DNA of 64,000 nucleotides from Amorphophallus konjac (lineage: Eukaryota > Streptophyta > Magnoliopsida > Alismatales > Araceae): assembly GCA_022559845.1 (NCBI GenBank), contig CM040117.1, forward strand, positions 144,278,732 to 144,342,731, in the 5' to 3' direction. Under the pieces are notes generated by a model, which saw only the letters and a program-made list of their open reading frames with translations, was not told the DNA's origin and did not search any database. The position numbers and the translations under genes were made by a program. Of the stretch, positions 54,787 through 64,000 are shown in pieces; within the stretch, counting starts at the first letter, position 1; every line of letters starts with the position of its first letter.

Positions 54787-56000
54787 CATGTTTGGTAAAA
54801 ATATTAGCCACTTGTCTTTCAGATTCAATCAACTAGAATTCAAAGTGTTTCTTGCTTACCTCATCTCAAAGAAAATAGTGCCTTACTTCAATATGTTTTG
54901 AGCGGGAATGTTGGATGGGATTCTTAGCCAGATTGATGGCGCTTGTGTTGTCGCACAAGATGGGCGTACATCCAAGGTTTACTCCATAGTCCTAGAGTTG
55001 ATGCTTAATCTATAGCACCTGGGTCCTACAGCTACCGGCCGCTACATACTCTACTTCTGTAGTAGACAAGGCCATTGAATGTTGCTTCTTGGAAGCCCAA
55101 GAGAACAGGCAGCCACCCAAGTAATTTCAATACCCACTAGTACTTTTTCGATCAAGTTTACACCCAACATAGTCAACATCAGTATGTGAAATTAAATCAA
55201 AAAAGCATGGTGAGGGATACCATAGTCCTAAGTCATGTGTGTTGGCAATGTATCTTAGAATTCTCTTAACGGCGATCAACTCAGATTATCTTGGATTAGA
55301 GTGAAAACGAGCACACATGCACACACTGAACTGTATATCAGGCCATGACGCAGTGAGATATAAAAGGGATCTGATCATACCTCGGTATGTTTTAGGATCA
55401 ATAGATTTGCCACTCTCATCTGCATCTAGGGATGCATTTGTTCCCATGGGTGTGGATATGGCCTTGGTATCCTTCATCCCGAATCTCTTCAAGATTTCCA
55501 GTGTGTACTTGGATTGGTTTATGAAGAGGCCTTCCTTTCACTGTGAGACCTACAATCCAAGAAAAAATCGAAGTTCACCCATAAGGCTCATTTCAAATTC
55601 TTCTGTCTTGAGTTCAGCAAATTGGTTGCACAGGGTAACATTTGTTGATCCAAAAATTATGTCATCCACATAAACTTGGACAATGATGATGCGGCCATCC
55701 ATTACCTTTATGAAGAGAGTTTGATCGATCTTACCTCTGAGGTAGCCTTTGTGAGTTAAATGGGCACTGAGTCTATCATACCATGCCCATGGAGCCTGCT
55801 TCAAGTCGTACACAGCCTTGTTCAACTTGTACACATGATTAGATAGATCATCAAGTTCAAAGCCAAGGGGCTGTTCTACAAACACTTCTTCTTTTATCAA
55901 CCCATTCAAAAAGGCACTTTTTACATCCATTTGATATAATTTAATGCCTTTTTGCCAGAATTCTCTGTCAATTGCACTGTCTTGAGTTTACTACGAGTAC
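54787..56000 (-). pseudogene. pol: Ty1/copia reverse transcriptase and RNase H fragment
   Basis: The minus-strand RT reads LYQMDVKSAFLNGLIKEEVF, VYDLKQAPWAWYDRLSAHL, then VYVDDIIFGSTN (YVDD active site). It continues into FGMKDTKAISTPMGTNASLD, RGMIRSLLYLTASWPDIQF and a broken RNase H region ([32 protein letters not shown]) down to about 54790. Stops and frame breaks occur in RNase H. The upstream RT fingers, integrase and gag are cut off where the LINE begins at about 56000. Confidence 0.78.
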
Positions 56001-56095
56001 ATTATTGAATGAGGTCAACGTTCTAGGGTGAACCTTCCAGGGTTGCAGACGACCGCCGGTGATTTCGCCATCGCTAAGCCTTGTGGTTCGCCGGC

Positions 56096-57718
56096 ATGAA
56101 TGGCGAGGGGGGCGGCCCCCCCACCTTTGGCATCGGAAGGGGCATTGCTGGAGATATTCCTCTGGTGGCGCATCAAGTGGTTAGAAAGACATATGCGCAA
56201 ACCCTGTTGCAGAATCACCAGAGAGACAAGTGTGCGATTCCAGTGAAGGAACCAGGGTTCACGGATAAGGGGGAACCAGCAGTTTTCTTCACCAAAGCTG
56301 ATATCCACGCTTCCATGAAGGACCTTTCGTTTGCTATCATAGTGAAATGCTCGTATGGAAGATCGGATTTTTCGGAGATCAAATCTTGTCTCGCGCAAAG
56401 AATGGCAATGTCCATGGATTTCATTATCAGCAGATTAAATCAAAGGCATATCCTTATTCGACTAGGGTGTGAAGAAGATTTTCTGAAGCTGTTGCTGCAG
56501 AAGAACCTCTATGTTAAGGGGTATTTGTTTAGATTCTTTAGATGGACTCCAGATTTTGACTATGCTGTTGACATTGCTTCTGCTCTGGTATGGCTGGGTT
56601 TCCCTGCGCTTCCTGTCAACCTCTACCATGAAGATTGTATGAAGTCGATTGCCGACAACTTCGGGGCAGTGCTGAGGATTCACGATAAAACGCTGGCGAT
56701 GACTGATACTGCAGAAGCGCTGGCTTGTGTTGAGCTGGATCTTTTTGCTCTGCGTAAAGAAAGGATATGGATTGATCTGGATGGAACAGGCTTCTGGCAG
56801 ATGGTCAATTATTACGGAGTTTCGCAACTCTGCGGTGCATGTCACAAGCTTGGACACCTTGATGCTGAATATAAAAGGAAAATGGGGAGCTCCGGTCAGC
56901 TTCAGCCATATGCTAGGCTGGAACAACTGCCAATTAAGCAGGTTTTCATGCCTAGGCTACCGAGCACAAGAGATGTTCGATAGGATGCTTCAACGTCGAA
57001 TAGATTTCATGCTCTACAGGGGATGGTTATTTCTGACTGTAGTGGATTGGAGACATCTAAAAATGATTTGAATTTACTTGGTGAAACATAGATGAATGAT
57101 TCAGAAGGTGGCAAAGTAACAAAAGACCTTGATGGGGAGGAGTTGGAATTTCAGAATAAAGTTTGCACTTCTCATACTTCCACTTCACAGTCGAAGATGG
57201 AGCTCCCTTCATCTCAAATCTTGGCCAGCCACTTGGAAAATAAAGCTAAGGTAGATGACCAGCGTCAGTATGATGTAAGCAACTCAAATTACGGATCACA
57301 AAAGCAAGGGGAAAGTCTTACTATGGTGAATTCTGGCAATGAGGCTTTGAAAATTGATGATGGTAATAGCTTAGTTGTTTCATCTGTGCAATCTGGGGTT
57401 GTTGACACACCAGCTCCGGATACTGGAGCTATTGAGGGAAATCCGCAAATGGAGAAAAATATTGAGGCTATTAATTTGGCCAAAGTTAAAAAAGCTATCT
57501 CTTCTTTCAAGTTTAACACCAGTGACCTGTCGGTGGCTGATCAATCCCAAGCAGAAAATATATTCATGCAGGATTACACTTTGATAAATGAAAAGGAATC
57601 CTTGGTTTCTCATGGTGCTGGAATGAAAATAGCAGGTGTTAACATTAAGCAACCTCTGACAAGAGCCAAGGCTAAGAATTTAGCGGGTGGACAACAACCT
57701 CTTTCTTTATCTCAATGA
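56096..57718 (+). pseudogene. LINE ORF1 (DUF4283-type RNA-binding protein with zinc knuckle)
   Basis: ATG at 56096; 541 codons in one frame with two TAG stops (56981-56983 and 57089-57091). Residues about 70-220 match the N-terminal domain of plant LINE ORF1 (SFAIIVKCSYGRSD; LFRFFRWTPDFDYAVD; VWLGFPALPVNLYHEDCM). A zinc knuckle CGACHKLGHLDAEYKRK follows, in which the final Cys of CX2CX4HX4C reads Tyr. The remainder is hydrophilic and disordered, ending TRAKAKNLAGG. ORF1 proteins bind LINE RNA and form the RNP with ORF2. Confidence 0.78.
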
Positions 57719-60614
57719 TTAGCCCCACTATGATTTGGAATATCAGAGGTATCGGTAATGCAAAATCTATGAGAAGTCTTAAACAACATTTAAGAAGCAA
57801 CAACATACAGATAGCATGTATTATTGAGCCTAAGACCACTGTGGAGAGGTTGGAGAAGATAAAAACAAAACTGATGTTTGATCATGCTTGTGCGAATCAA
57901 GAGGACAATTCTAAAATCTGGTTATTCTGGCAGAACTCTATCAATGTCTCGGTTGTTCAGTGCAATCCTCAGTTTATTACTGTCTAGGTTAAGATTGGTG
58001 GTGGTGTTGAGTACATGGCTTCATTTGTTTATGCTTCATGTAATGTGGCTGTTAGGAGAGAGCTCTTTGCAGATCTTGAGTTGTTTGGAAGGTCGGTTAA
58101 CCAGCCTTGGTTTTTGGGAGGAGACTTTAATGCCATTCTATCTCCTGATGAAAAGAGAGGAGGTACCATGGGTTTTGTTAATTCAATGATTGACTTCCAG
58201 GGATTTGTAGCTGTGGCTGGGCTTATGGATGCTGGTTATTCTGGTAATCCCTTTACTTGGTCTAATAATCAAGCTGGGTCTAGAAATATTAGAGCTAGGC
58301 TGGACAGGATTCTTTTCAATTACTGTTGGGCTGAAAAATTTCCTGTGGTTGCTGTCAAACATTTGCTGAGAGAGCCATCAGACCACTCTCCGTTGCTGCT
58401 TTATCATTCTCAATCCAATGGTGGGCCTAGCAGATTTGTCTTTCAACATATGTGGTTAGAGGATGCTAATTTTACCTTCATGGTGCAGAATGCTTGGACT
58501 TCCACCCCTACTATTCATTATAATGCCTTTTACAACCTTCAAAATAAACTCAGGGCTCTAAAACTTGTAATTAAACAATGGAACAAAGACAGGTTTGGTA
58601 ATATATTTGACAGAAAATGCAGAGCCGAGGAGGAATGTTTAATGGCTGAGACTATCTTCGATGGTGATCCTAATGAAGGTAACAGAGTTTCTTTGCAGGT
58701 TGCCCAAGCTGAATTAAGGAGATGCCTGCAGTTAGAAGAAATCTTTGGGGGATAGAAGGCTAGAATTAACTGGATGAAGATGGGAGATCGCAATACTAAG
58801 TTTTATCATATGTATGTTACTCAAAGAAGAGCTAGGATGGCCATCCACATAATCAAATTAGATAATGGGGAATGGTGTGAGGATGAAGCCATGATTAAGG
58901 CCAAGGCAGTTGAATTTTTCAAGCAACAATTTACCTCTTCGGAGCACACTATAAAGCATGCTGTATTAGATCATATTCCCTCTCTGGTCACTGTTGAGGA
59001 AAATGAGGCTCTCACCACTATACCTGATGAAGATGAAGTTAAAAAAGCTGTTCACTCTCTGGGGTCTGATAGTGCCCCAGGTCCTGATAGTTATACTGGT
59101 TTGTTTTTCATGTCATGATGGGAATTCATATCTATTGATGTGATAAAAGCTGTGCAAGGCTGCTTCAGAGGAATGCCTCTGCCAAAAGGTACTGCCTCCT
59201 CTTTTATTGCCATGATTCCTAAAGTGGCATCACCCATTTCTTTTGCTGAGATGCGGCCGATTACCCTTTGCAATTTCACCTATAAAATTATTTCTAGAAT
59301 CATCAGCAACAGGATGGTGAATATCTTACCTCACATCATATCTGAAAACCAAGGGGCCTTTGTTCAAGGGAGAAATATTGTGGACACTATCTCTTTAGCC
59401 TCATAGCTGATGAAGGAGCTAGAGAGGAACGTAAGGGGCCATAATATCATCCTCAAACTCGACATGGCCAAGGGCTATGATAGGTTGGAGTGGGATTTTT
59501 TGCTAGCTGTGATGAGGAAGTTTGGGTTCTCGAATAGATTTTGTTCTCTTATCTCTATGATGCATTGTAATTGTTGGTTCTCTGTGCTAGTTAATGGTTC
59601 ACCGACAGGTTATTTTAAATCAACCAGAGGGGTAAGACAGGGAGACCCCTTGGCTCCGGCCCTTTTCATTATTGCAGAAGAGGCACTTAGTAGGGGTATT
59701 GCTAGACTATTTCTTGATGGTGAAGTTCAACCATTCCATGTACCCCGTGGCTGTCCTCAAGTATCCCATTTACTTTATGCTGATGATACTTTAGTTTTTA
59801 GTAATGGCAAGGCAAGGAACATTAGAAGGCTGTTGGATTTCATCAGTGACTATGAGGTGTCATCAGGTCAAAAAGTGAATAAAGCTAAAAGCAATTTTAT
59901 GGTATCCCAAAGAGTCTCTCATGCTGTCATTAGTAGGATTGCAGACTGTACGGGCTTTCAGCACAAAAATGGTATCCAATCATATCTTGGTGTCCCTCTA
60001 TTTGAACGCAGGAAGAGAATATCACACTACAAATATCTGCTGGAGAAAATATGCAAAATGAGTAATAGTTGGCAGTCCAAATCCCTATCTTAGGCAGGCC
60101 GGAGATGCTTTATCAATTATGTGCTTCATTCCATCCCTATTTACACTGCTAGTGCTTCCTGTATTCCAGCAACTATTATTAACATGATCAACAAGCTATG
60201 TGCTAACTTTTTCTGGGCTGGTAAAGATGGTACAAGACATCATTTGGTGGCATGGTCCAGCATCACCAATCCCATTGAGGAAGGAGGCCTTGGTATTAAA
60301 AGCCTGCATTATACTCAAATTTTGATGGTAGCTAAGCAAATTTGGAGAATTCTTCATGGTTCCTCTCTTTGGTCATAGTATGCCACTTCCAAATACATTA
60401 AGGAGCATCTCATCTCTATTCAGGACCCCTTTCCCAGTGGTGTTCGGAGGGATATATTCAGAGAACCCAGGAACCTGGTTCTATCCAATACCCGGTGGAT
60501 CCCTATGGATGGGAAAACTATTAACGTCTTGAAGGACAATTGGTGTGGTGTAATTCTGGCACCCAATAATTGCCCCATTAATGTTACGCTTGGTGTGTTG
60601 TACCCCTTGTGCTT
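57715..60614 (+). pseudogene. LINE ORF2 (APE endonuclease and reverse transcriptase), six nonsense codons, 3' end lost
   Basis: Starts at the ATG overlapping the ORF1 stop. Endonuclease residues are visible (IWNIRGIGN; IACIIEPKT; FLGGDFNAILSPDE; RLDRILFN; SDHSPLLLYH). RT follows (FIAMIPKVASPISFAEMRPI; LKLDMAKGYDRLEWDFL; TRGVRQGDPLAPALF; YADD near 59777). The frame continues to WIPMDGKTINVLKDNW and is then cut by the LTR at 60615. Stops are TAG at 57985, 58753, 59404, 60091 and 60376, and TGA at 59116. The RNase H seen in the other LINE fragment (26565-26726) is missing. Confidence 0.85.
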
Positions 60615-60788
60615 TGTTGATGATGTGGTGTTTTAATGATAGCAACATGAATGATTCACCACATTGAATGATAGCAACATGAATGTTTATAACTAATATG
60701 AATGTTTATAAGTGATATACTCTGTGGAAAATGCATATGACTGTGACTGGTATATTATCTGGAGAATACATGTGTTCTGTCTGCATAA

Positions 60789-62450
60789 GTCTATACACTG
60801 CAGGGTAAAGCCCAAAGTCTAGACAGCCTTTGTGTGTTCTATTCATTTCACAAGTCTATACACTCGTCTCATGCAGCGTCAACGCATTACATTAGCATAC
60901 ATTACAGCGTCAGCGCATCTATACATTGTAGCATCAACGCATCTCTACATTGGCATACATTGCAGTGTCAACACATTACATTGTCATACATTGCAGCATT
61001 AACGCATCTATACATTGGCATACATTGCAGCGTCAACGCATTGCATCATCTTTACATGTGTGTACATTGTCCACCTTAGTTAAAGTCCATTCATTGGACT
61101 GTGCATAGTCTATACATTGCCCGTCGTTGCAAAGTCCATACATCCACAGTGCATTGCATAGTCTATACACTGCACGTTCAAGTTCAAAGTATATACATTG
61201 CTGCATTACCTGCTAGAGTGAAGTTTGTACAGTCGAAGCACACATATCAAGTCTATACATTGAGCTACTGTGCAAGTCCACACATCAGCCTTTCACTTGG
61301 AAAGTCTATACATCGTGAAGTCTTCACACTGGCCTTTGAATGATGTCTGTACATTATGCATCTCTTCGTTGAAGTCTGTACAGCCTTCGCTGAGCCTTCC
61401 AAGTCAGTACAGTCACTAAGTCTATACATCCTCTAGGCGCTCACGAAGTCTATACATTGATTTTCTTTTCAAGTCTGTACAGACTTTGGTTTGTGCAAGT
61501 CTATACAACCGACTGTTCAGTTTGTGACCAAGTCTGTACAGCCAAGGGACTGTTAAGTCATGTTAAGTCTGTACATTAGCTCAAGCCTCCAAGTCTGCAC
61601 ATTGGGCCTTCAAGCCTTTAAAGTCCATACATTGGACTGTGCTTCGCGAAGTCCATACATTGGACTATGCTTCGCAAAGTCCATACATTAATCTGAGCTC
61701 GTGAAGTCTATACATCCTCCCGTTCACATTTCCAAGTCTATACAACGTTGTTGAGTGGAAGTCTGTACAGTCGTTGGGTTGCCAAAGTCCATACATTGTG
61801 AACCTCAAAGCCTGTACAGACCTTGCCTTGTTCAAGTCTGTACATCGTTCATTTGTCTTGGCAAATCTGCACATTGGTAGTCTGTACATCATTCGTGAAG
61901 ATTGAACATTGAGCAAGTGTATACATTGGACGAGTCTGCATCGTGCCTCAGTCATGAAGTCTATACATCGTCTGTCTTCATTGAAGTCTCACAAAGTCTG
62001 TACATCGTGGCTTTTGTGCTCCAAGTCTACACATCATGGCAAGTCCGAAGTCTACACATTGGAAGTATATTTCATTCATGCATCAATGCGTCGACCCCCT
62101 GATTAGATGAGTCAACGCCCCTTTAGACTTCTAAGTCTATACACGTTCATGCTTTATTCTCATCCAAGTCTACACATTGCTGTTCTTCACAGCAAGTTTA
62201 TACATTGCTCCCTCATATAGGAAGTATGTACATCGCATAGCTTCACATATATGAAGTCTATACTTTGGGTAGAGTCTGTACATTGCTTTGCTTCAAGTAT
62301 GTACAGTCTCTCCCTCAGTAAGTATATACACTGAGGTCGCATAAAGTCTTACAAGTCAAGTCTATACACTCTCTCAGTGTACACACTTATTCATTGCTGC
62401 TTCTGAAGTATACACACTCGTGTTAAAAGCCTGAACTAACTAAGTAGATA
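60789..62450 (+). repeat. Array of about 50 AAGTCTATACATTG motifs
   Basis: Variants AAGTCTGTACAGTC, AAAGTCCATACATTGG and AAGTCTACACATTG recur every 20-50 bp with unrelated spacers. A sub-array of GCATACATTGCAGCGTCAAC lies at 60870-61050. It ends about 140 bp upstream of the TATA box. Confidence 0.85.
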
Positions 62451-62593
62451 CATTCCTTTTGTCTTTGACTGCAGGTGATTTAGGCTAATGAAGGGCACGT
62501 GATCCGAGGGCTGACAGGAAGTTGACACGTGGCCAAATATCTTGGGCGGGAAATGTGGAACACCCGCGCCCAGTGCTGCTCCTGCTCGAGCTG

Positions 62594-62603
62594 CTATATA
62601 AGA
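62594..62603 (+). promoter_or_regulatory. TATA box of the copia 5' LTR
   Basis: CTATATAAGA follows GC-rich sequence, in the expected U3/R place. Confidence 0.6.
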
Positions 62604-63433
62604 AAGACTTCGTGGTCTGAAGGAGGTAGATCGAAATTGACAGAGCAGAAGCTGTGAAGAAAAAGCAGAGTGCAGAGAGGTCTTCGATCCAGAGAAGAAA
62701 AAGGAAGAGGAGAGAAAGTGAAGAAGAGAAAGAGAAAGAAAGAGAGATTGAGTGAGAGATCGAGAGAGCAGAGTGTGAAGAAAAGAAGAAGAAAGAGAGA
62801 GAGAAGAGAAAAGCAGAGAAGATCATTCCCACGAGAAGTTGGATCAGATCCACTCCAGTCAGCTCTTTAAGAGCCAAATTTTGTGCTTCACTGTTTACAG
62901 CTTTCCAGTGCTGTTTGGTTCTTGTTTTCATTTTCCTTTTTATCTTTTCTTCAAGCTGTTAGCCAGCGGTTTGCAGAGGTGCATCCTCTGGACGGCAAGC
63001 TGTATTGCCCAGCGGTTGTATGGCAAGCTGTGATGCCCAGCTGTTCAAGCTGTGAGTCAGCGGAATCTACACTCGGTTTGAGTGTGGGGTGGATGTAGGT
63101 CTGCAGGACCGAACCACCTAAAAACCCCTTGTGCACTATAGTTTGATCTCTTTGTGTGTTTGGCGCTAGATGCTTGCATAGGGGCGATATGGCTTGATTG
63201 CATACCATGTGCTTGACTGTGGTATTGAGTATTATTTGATTGGTTATTCCGCTGTTGCTCTTTGTCCTTCTGAAGAAGGTAGATTTAATTCCGCAGCTCT
63301 TAGTATTAGATTTAATTAGCCTTCAGATTGTCTAATCTATCTTGTTAGCACTCTAGTTTTTAATTAGGTAAAATTTTTATAAGGGCTATATTCATTCACC
63401 CCCCCCTCTGAATACTGCACCGAACCCAACACT

Positions 63434-63445
63434 TGGTATCAGAGC
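63434..63445 (+). other. Copia primer binding site (initiator Met tRNA)
   Basis: TGGTATCAGAGC, two bases after the LTR end. Confidence 0.85.
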
Positions 63446-63702
63446 GGGTCTCTGACTGAACAGATCTAACAATCTGCAGAGGATCCTGCTAATTGTTGGT
63501 GCATTTCAGAGTGGGTCTTTTGGAATCATTTTTTGATTTACTGTTTTAGTGCTTTACGGTGATCATCTGGTTTACTGCATTTCTGTTTGGTTCATTCCAG
63601 AGTGTATTTTCAGTGTTCGGTGTTTAGTTTCACCGACTTAGTGCCTTGTCTTGTTCATTTGGTCTAGGTGCTGTAATTTTTTGAGCTTTCAGATTATTTG
63701 TA

Positions 63703-64000
63703 ATGGAACCAATCGTGCTGAAGGCTGGTTCCATCAAAGCAAACAGATCCAGCCACAGTGGATCATTAAGTGAGAAAAGCAGCTTCTCGGGGTCTGAAAT
63801 TAATGGAGACCACATTGCAATGATGATCAGCGATTTCAGGAAATTCCTGAGAAAAAGGGAAGGAAAGCTTGGTGATGGCAGAAACAAATAAGGTACAGAT
63901 CTAACCCTACCAAGATTATTGACTCTAATGTTTGCTACAAATGCAGGAAGGCTGGCCACACGAAGGCTGACTGTCCAGAATTCTCGAAACTCAAAGGTAA
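63703..64000 (+). pseudogene. gag: Shortened copia gag with zinc knuckle
   Basis: An ATG frame at 63703 (MEPIVLKAGSIKANRSSHSG) ends at 63891 after SDFRKFLRKREGK. The zinc knuckle CYKCRKAGHTKADC (about 63942-63983) is in another frame. SIRE-type gag normally has some 250-300 residues before the knuckle. Here about 80 codons of space remain, so most of gag is deleted and a frameshift separates the parts. Confidence 0.6.

Larger units (their letters stand above)
56001..60614 (+). mobile_element. Plant L1-type LINE, interrupted by a copia LTR at its 3' part
   Basis: A short leader is followed by ORF1 and ORF2 in overlap (ATGA at 57715-57718). ORF2 has endonuclease and RT but is cut before the RNase H and 3' UTR by the LTR that starts at 60615. 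It sits in the copia pol at about 56000. No frameshift is seen in 4.5 kb, only nonsense codons. Confidence 0.82.
60615..63431 (+). repeat. SIRE-like 5' LTR (2.8 kb) with AGTCTATACATT array
   Basis: TATA CTATATAAGA is at 62594-62603, followed by a purine-rich GAGA stretch (62640-62830). The U3 is filled by the array. The end with TTCACCCCCCCCTCTGAATA is typical of this copia group. Confidence 0.75.
60615..64000 (+). mobile_element. SIRE-like Ty1/copia element, 5' part (continues beyond window)
   Basis: The LTR 60615-63431 starts TGTTGATGATG and ends CCGAACCCAACA. An initiator-Met PBS (63434-63445) follows and then a short gag region. Inserted in LINE ORF2, 5' flank TGCTT (60610-60614). Pol would lie right of the window. 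Confidence 0.75.

Overview
This is plant nuclear DNA made almost entirely of nested retrotransposons. The evidence is chromovirus integrase with a chromodomain, a Tat-lineage Ty3/gypsy element with two RNase H domains and an antisense accessory gene, SIRE-like Ty1/copia LTRs, an L1-type plant LINE with APE endonuclease and reverse transcriptase, initiator-Met-tRNA primer sites, and a plant mobile domain (PMD) gene. I see no ordinary host gene, rRNA or tRNA. The window suggests a TE-rich angiosperm; the species cannot be told from sequence alone.

Layout. 1-462: LTR end of an element leaving the window. 463-21307: a Tat/Ogre-like gypsy element on the minus strand, here called H-minus. It has a long gag-type reading frame (7687 to 4184) and no pol. 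Its 5' LTR is split by a composite insertion at 10348-20929. The composite holds a chromovirus derivative (A, 10348-18388), a nearly coding-free LTR element beside it (B, 18394-20929), and a third element inside A's reading frame (C, 11954-15758) whose internal region is only 94 bp. 21308-27990: a truncated, intron-containing PMD pseudogene on the minus strand, followed by the 3' tail, LTR and 5' leader start of a plus-strand copy of the same H family (H-plus). That LTR carries a 5'-truncated LINE. 28000-29479 and 39482-42785: remains of another gypsy family (E), with two LTR copies in inverted orientation. One E LTR is split by a Tat element (29480-39481) that has a spliced antisense ORF of about 841 codons; the other is split by a second chromovirus derivative (D, 42786-48942, target duplication GTCGC). 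49079-56000: SIRE-like copia LTRs and a copia pol fragment. 56000-60614: a LINE. 60615-64000: a copia element entering from its 5' LTR, PBS and a shortened gag.

Two themes cross families. First, several LTRs, and the intron and upstream region of the PMD gene, carry arrays of short irregularly spaced motifs built on a GGTC or GTC core: CGGTC..GACCG in H and PMD, GGTCGCTAATT in E, GGTCGATGCACAT and AGTCTATACATT in the two copia LTRs. The PMD gene lies antisense to H-plus, where Tat elements keep antisense genes, so a trans-acting factor plus cognate arrays is a testable idea. Second, elements A and D share a reading frame of unknown function in place of protease-RT-RNase H-integrase core, while their LTRs differ.

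Decay is mostly by nonsense rather than frameshift. In the H gag frame, the LINE ORFs and the PMD gene most stops are TAG, usually where CAG or TGG is expected, as deamination at methylated CHG sites would give. All counts were made by eye.
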